The position numbers and the translations under genes were made by a program. Shown in pieces: positions 18,292 to 22,035 of a DNA stretch of 22,035 nucleotides (positions are counted from its first letter, which is position 1; each line of letters opens with the position of its first letter). Source of the stretch: Amanita rubescens (lineage: Eukaryota; Basidiomycota; Agaricomycetes; Agaricales; Amanitaceae); the NCBI GenBank assembly GCA_015039365.1, contig WION01000740.1, forward strand, positions 1 through 22,035. The letters are read 5' to 3'. The notes beneath the pieces are model-generated. The model saw only the letters and a list, made by a program, of their open reading frames with translations, did not search any database and had not been told where the DNA came from.

Positions 18292-19587
18292 ATGGCGACG
18301 ATTTGGCCCAGGAGCACGTATTCCCAACACCTGGAGATCCCAGAGTTTGAGCCTTTTGTAACTGATCGCACTCTTCTGCGCAACTCGGCTCAGCCTGTAG
18401 CCGTTGTCACATCCACTTTGCCGCAAAAGTTCAAGGACGCAGTGTACCACGCAAACTCTCTAAGTTGCTCAGCTTTCAGCCTCCTTAATGGTGAGTCATC
18501 TTCATTTTAACCCAGCCATAATTAAAATGTGGGATCGCTATTCAAGTTAGGGGCAAGTCTCACATCTTTAGGAGTTGAATTCAAGGCTATATAAATGCTC
18601 TCTGAATAGCGGAAAGGGGGAATTCCCCGGGCTACCACCATATTCCGCCCAACTGGGCTCGAGTATAGGGTAGTACTACAGTATTGAACGAACGTACGAA
18701 TTACAACCAAAACGCACCAGGGATGTCGATGCTCTACCGCCAGCGAAGCGGGAAAAACCTTTACCGCGCATATAAGGATGCAAGCGAATGGACACGAGTG
18801 GACCTCGATTCGTACAATATCCATGTGACTCCGCAAGATACAGCTTCTTTCTTCGATAGCCCTTCTCTTCCAAACCCACAAGTTTCGGCAGAGATTCTCG
18901 ACGTCGAAGAAGCCGTTGACATGAAGAACAACGATAATGTGATGCTCATCGAGCTTCTCGACGCCGCCATGGCTCCGAGTTCGGAAGAATCGGCTGTCAT
19001 CGACTTTTCAGCCCAGTTGTTCAGGTATCTTGGTGGTTATATTGGCGGTCGTCGATATCCACGTACCCGGAAACATCTCGCCCTGCCTATATCCGGTCAT
19101 ACCCAAAAAGCAATGATAGACTTGTGCATCATTGACGGCTCCAGCGACCATATCGTCCTCATCGTCGAAGATCACAAACGTTCAGATGGCTCCATTTCCG
19201 ACGCAGAGGCAAAGCTGGTCGCCAAGGCTATCGCTGCGTTTGAGTACAATAATGAATGTAGAAAGGCCAGCAGTTTGCCTGAACTCGATAAGAAGGTAAG
19301 CCTCTCCCCCTACTCCGCTTGCCTGACGTTGATCGCTTTAATAGGTGATGGCTGGGATCATTATGACTGGAACTATGCCGACGTTTTATGAAATTCCCAT
19401 CACCTTGGATCTGGTTCACAGTGTTCGCCATGGAAAATATTCCTACCAGCCCACCGAAGTCTTGGCTTATTATGTACCCGTTACGAGACAGAACCGTCGT
19501 TGGACTGAAGGCATGAAACCGTTGGACAATAGGCACAATATTCTCAGCTGTTATGAGGCTTTCAAGGCCATTGCAGGGGTTAATTAA
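18292..19587 (+). CDS. Lineage-specific protein with possible PD-(D/E)XK nuclease motif
   Basis: Three exons, 18292-18490, 18682-19295 and 19345-19587, give 351 residues. Intron 1 (191 nt) has a strong GTGAGT donor and a CTACAG acceptor and joins the frames exactly. A shorter model starting at Met 18723 is possible (271 residues). The core reads AVIDFSAQLFRYLGGYIGGR, YPRTRKHLALPISGHTQKAM, IDLCIIDGSS, then HIVLIVEDHKR. Next come LVAKAIAAFEYNN, VMAGIIMTGTMPTFYEIPI, and GMKPLDNRHNILSCYEAFK. From memory, proteins of this pattern are multi-copy in Agaricomycetes without a named function. Asp213 followed by a strand with Asp230-His-Lys232 resembles the D...(D/E)xK catalytic core of restriction-like nucleases, which also occur as Crinkler C-terminal domains. 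That assignment is an inference. Confidence 0.68.
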
Positions 19588-20285
19588 ATTAGCATAGATT
19601 CTGTATCGAACGAATAAATACAACTGGGAAGTGTTCGGTGAACATAGTACCCTTGTCAAAGAGTCATATTCAACATCCTTGGGTGATTCCTTCAACCGAT
19701 CTATGTAACCTATATCTCGCATACATCAATCAGGCGGGTCGGCGTGTAGACAAGGGCCGGGGGACGTTGCCAGGATGTTTGGGTTTGTTTGAGATAAATT
19801 GGTTGAAACCCACTCTCTATCAACTATCCTCCTCTATTCGAAAAATAATAGCATAACATATATTAACAAGGAGGGAAAGGATTGAAAATGGTATGTTTGA
19901 TCTCTACCCTCCGAACTCCTTTTCAAGGGATGCGTTGCAAGAGTGAAAAGGCCAATGTTTCATAAATGCGAAGAAGATGTTTTCGTTCACCTTGTCTGCG
20001 GAGTGTTCAGTGCGAGTGAGCGAGAAAGCCAGCCATCATGAATGAACAACGTAAATCATGGCGGATTGGAGTACCAGAATCTCTCCCAACTGAACACGAA
20101 GCGCCCGGCGCCAAGTCGAATCAAACTGTGGCAGTCAGTACGCATGCGCCGTTGTGCGTTATGAGGGGTGCTATTTTATAATCAGCGCTCTTCCGCTTTT
20201 CGCATCGCTCATCATGACCACATTATCACCAATATCATATAGACTTTTTCCAATCGATCCGCTCTTCTCTTGAACAGTTTTCAGG
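19588..20285. other. Long stretch without a supported gene
   Basis: AT-rich sequence that probably begins with the 3' UTR of the nuclease-like gene. Small open frames here (such as 19638-19856) have no recognisable protein. Near its right end lie a TATA-like run (TATTTTATAA, 20172-20181), pyrimidine-rich tracts, and a 20-codon open frame (20214-20273), as expected upstream of a weak gene starting at 20286. No RNA gene, terminal repeat or transposon remnant was seen. Confidence 0.5.
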
Positions 20286-20965
20286 ATGGACACAGAACGA
20301 ACCTCACGACAAGTCGGAAGCCCGGCGCCACGTTTGCAGCAACTATGGAAGCATCAAATAGTGATGATGCACAATATCGAAGATGACATACCTTCGTGGG
20401 TCGTCTTCTGTTCGCTTAACAGGAGCGCTAACGAACTGCCAGTAAGCTATAATTCGTGATGCTGGCACTTTGAATCATATATACTGTTTCTGTATACGTG
20501 CTTGAAGGAATGGAGTAACCTGCGCCACGCAACCTACGCGTGTTGAACTAGCTACAATTGCGTTCGACATACAAGGCAAGTAGCATCTGCATTTGGAAAC
20601 ACCCAAGCGCCGAAACCAAAAACATGGACTACATGCGAATGCTTCGCTTCATGGGCGCTTCGGTCCTTCGGAACATAATTTCTTACTTGGGATATATGAC
20701 AAGGGAAAGAATCTTTTACACCAACCTTCTTGTCCGGAAACGGATAGTACTTACATCGTTGCAACCCAATGCCTGCCAGACAGCGCCTCAGAAGTTTTGC
20801 CACTTTCTAGCCGTCAGCACTGTCTTGGTAATGCTAATCAGTAATGCAATCGTCGGCCGTTTTCGGCTCATGCTCTGCATATCATTCCAGTTGTTTCTAG
20901 TTGGCAGATCAATCCATCCCAGGAAACTTGCGACCGGGAGAGCCACATTGGGAATCTCCATCTGA
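20286..20965 (+). CDS. Weak two-exon candidate gene, function unknown
   Basis: An ATG at 20286 opens 52 codons (MDTERTSRQVGSPAPRLQQL...) ending at a good donor (CCA then GTAAGC). Joining to the acceptor after GAACTAG at 20551 continues in frame through 20552-20965, for 189 residues. The C-terminal third has a hydrophobic segment (FLAVSTVLVMLISNAIVG), so a membrane segment is possible. No family is recognised, codon use is not persuasive, and a competing frame (20593-20844) is open over the same DNA. It may be a lineage-specific gene, a decayed gene, or chance. Confidence 0.25.
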
Positions 20966-21313
20966 CTCGTTTACGCAATCAGTTCTGGGGTCCTTCCTCC
21001 CTGCCGTGCGTGCCAACTGGGGAACGTCTTGACGTGCCAATGTGCCTCAGAGCTTATTCTGTATATCACTATCTCAACTTGAGGGTGGCAGGGACCAGAC
21101 CGCTTATCGAGTATACTATGTGTGGTGATATATTTGTCTACTGACACGAACACGGAAACACGGGCCCGATGTTCGGAGACACGGGTTGCGGAAAGACAGA
21201 AAGGTTTTTAACAGGCTCTTAAAACGACAAAATCCGCAATTGCGCGTGCGTGTCCAAGCGTTCTGTCTGAACTACTGTTGCATACCACCCACCCTCAGGC
21301 CGCAATACTGACT
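20966..21313. other. Intergenic stretch, nothing specific seen
   Basis: No convincing open frame or RNA gene on either strand. A short GA/AC-rich imperfect repeat (ACACGGAAACACGGGCC, then GAGACACGGGTTGCGG) occurs near 21150-21195. The right part presumably includes the promoter and 5' UTR of the membrane-protein gene starting at 21314. Confidence 0.4.
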
Positions 21314-22035
21314 ATGCAGTCCTCGGAAAGTAAACCTTCCTTGCAAAGTGTCCACCCCCTCGATAAGAATCAGTACGCACACTGCCTTTTCACTACTCTC
21401 TTGTTGACCTTCCAGCAGAGGGCGGTTCACGAACTTGATTAGTATTTTATGGAAGCCGATCCTAGTATTAGTGGTGCAGCTCTGCCTTTTGGCTGCAACC
21501 GTATTCTTCCTCGCCTGGACCTACGTTGGGAATCATCCCGTTCCAGTCGCGTTGAATAATTTGTATTTGAAACACTCCCAATCTTCCACTGCCGTGCTTG
21601 TACTTTTTGGAACCATCCTAGGCTGGATGACTACAAAGTAAGCCCTCATACAAATCAAATTCTCGTTTAAGGATCTATCTCGCTAGCCATTTTGTTTACG
21701 CTATCCGGCTTGCTATCGATATCTCACTGAGAAAGGAAACAGGCTTGCCGTTGTACACGATCTTCGCTGCCACCGCTGTCGCCTCGAGAGCTCTTTTGTT
21801 TGACTGGAATAAAGGCCGTAATTGGAACTGGGTTGTCATTTCAATCATCTACTTTCTCTTGTTTCTCGTTCAAACATCTGCGTAAGTCGTTCTTCTGCTG
21901 TCACTTGCACCACTGAAAGAGTATATTAGCTGGACCACAATAATTACGCCTAAACCGGGTCTGAGGCAATCAACGGACACGTTTAATGATTTCGATCTTA
22001 CAACGCCCGTTTTGGCGAATGGTTCACTGAAATAA
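21314..22035 (+). CDS. Three-pass membrane protein, possibly a truncated family member
   Basis: Four exons, 21314-21372, 21416-21637, 21687-21881 and 21930-22035, give 193 residues, all in frame; the TAA stop is the last triplet of the window. Predicted membrane helices lie near residues 32-54 (ILVLVVQLCLLAATVFFLAW), 72-92 (STAVLVLFGTILGW...) and 133-153 (WVVISIIYFLLFLVQTSAW). Between the second and third is a soluble loop with YAIRLAID and LYTIFAATAVASRALLF. The layout recalls the N-terminal part of large uncharacterised basidiomycete membrane proteins whose third helix is followed by AWTTLLTP and a long ectodomain. Here AWTTIITPKPG is followed by only about 30 residues. Either this is a shortened copy, or a further intron removes the apparent stop beyond the window. 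No function can be given. Confidence 0.66.

Noticed and set aside
18522..18881. 119-codon minus-strand open frame
   Set aside because: Crosses an intron and a well-supported exon of the plus-strand nuclease-like gene; no recognisable protein.
19588..21313. Search for transposon remnants, terminal inverted repeats or RNA genes in the gene-poor right part
   Set aside because: No target-site duplications, transposase motifs, tRNA-like box pairs or long repeats could be found by eye.

Overview
The window looks like nuclear DNA from a filamentous basidiomycete, probably an Agaricomycete. Genes are dense, introns are numerous and short (about 45-110 nt) with GT..AG ends, and one gene starts with a Crinkler-type header domain seen in that lineage. 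No tRNA, rRNA, CRISPR array, transposase or reverse transcriptase was seen. All gene models were spliced by hand from reading frame, splice consensus and family conservation; none is backed by transcripts.

Left part (1-5800). Two tandem minus-strand F-box-like paralogues with an N-terminal membrane segment (134-1147 and 1408-2454) share conserved blocks upstream of their start codons. Next comes a five-exon ZIP-family metal transporter (2737-3900, minus). Divergent from it is a short gene carrying a Crinkler header domain (4064-about 4588, plus). A seven-exon V-ATPase proteolipid gene follows (4948-5771, plus) and contains a 13-nt micro-exon.

Middle part (5951-11013). The mitochondrial branched-chain 2-oxoacid dehydrogenase E1-alpha gene (5951-7740, minus) needs ten exons, two of them only 9 and 8 nt. 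It shares a 236-bp divergent promoter with a secreted-then-anchored single-pass membrane protein (7977-9737, plus). A small basic protein (10029-10372, minus) and 40S ribosomal protein S20 (10486-11013, minus) follow head to tail.

Right part (11269-22035). A 19-exon gene of about 6.7 kb encodes a coiled-coil nuclear-basket protein of the TPR/Mlp1 family (11269-18003, plus). It diverges from RPS20 over 255 bp that contain E2F-like, bZIP-like and E-box sequences. Then come a lineage-specific protein with a possible PD-(D/E)XK nuclease motif (18292-19587), a weak two-exon candidate (20286-20965), and a short three-pass membrane protein whose stop codon is the last triplet of the window (21314-22035).

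Most of the window is housekeeping (V-ATPase, branched-chain amino acid breakdown, ribosome, nuclear pore). Lineage-specific genes lie at both ends. I see no cluster that amounts to a new multi-gene system. The most notable signals are the micro-exons, the tandem F-box pair with a shared promoter, the hairpin in a convergent 3' region, the promoter element clusters, and the fast-evolving Crinkler-like and nuclease-like genes.
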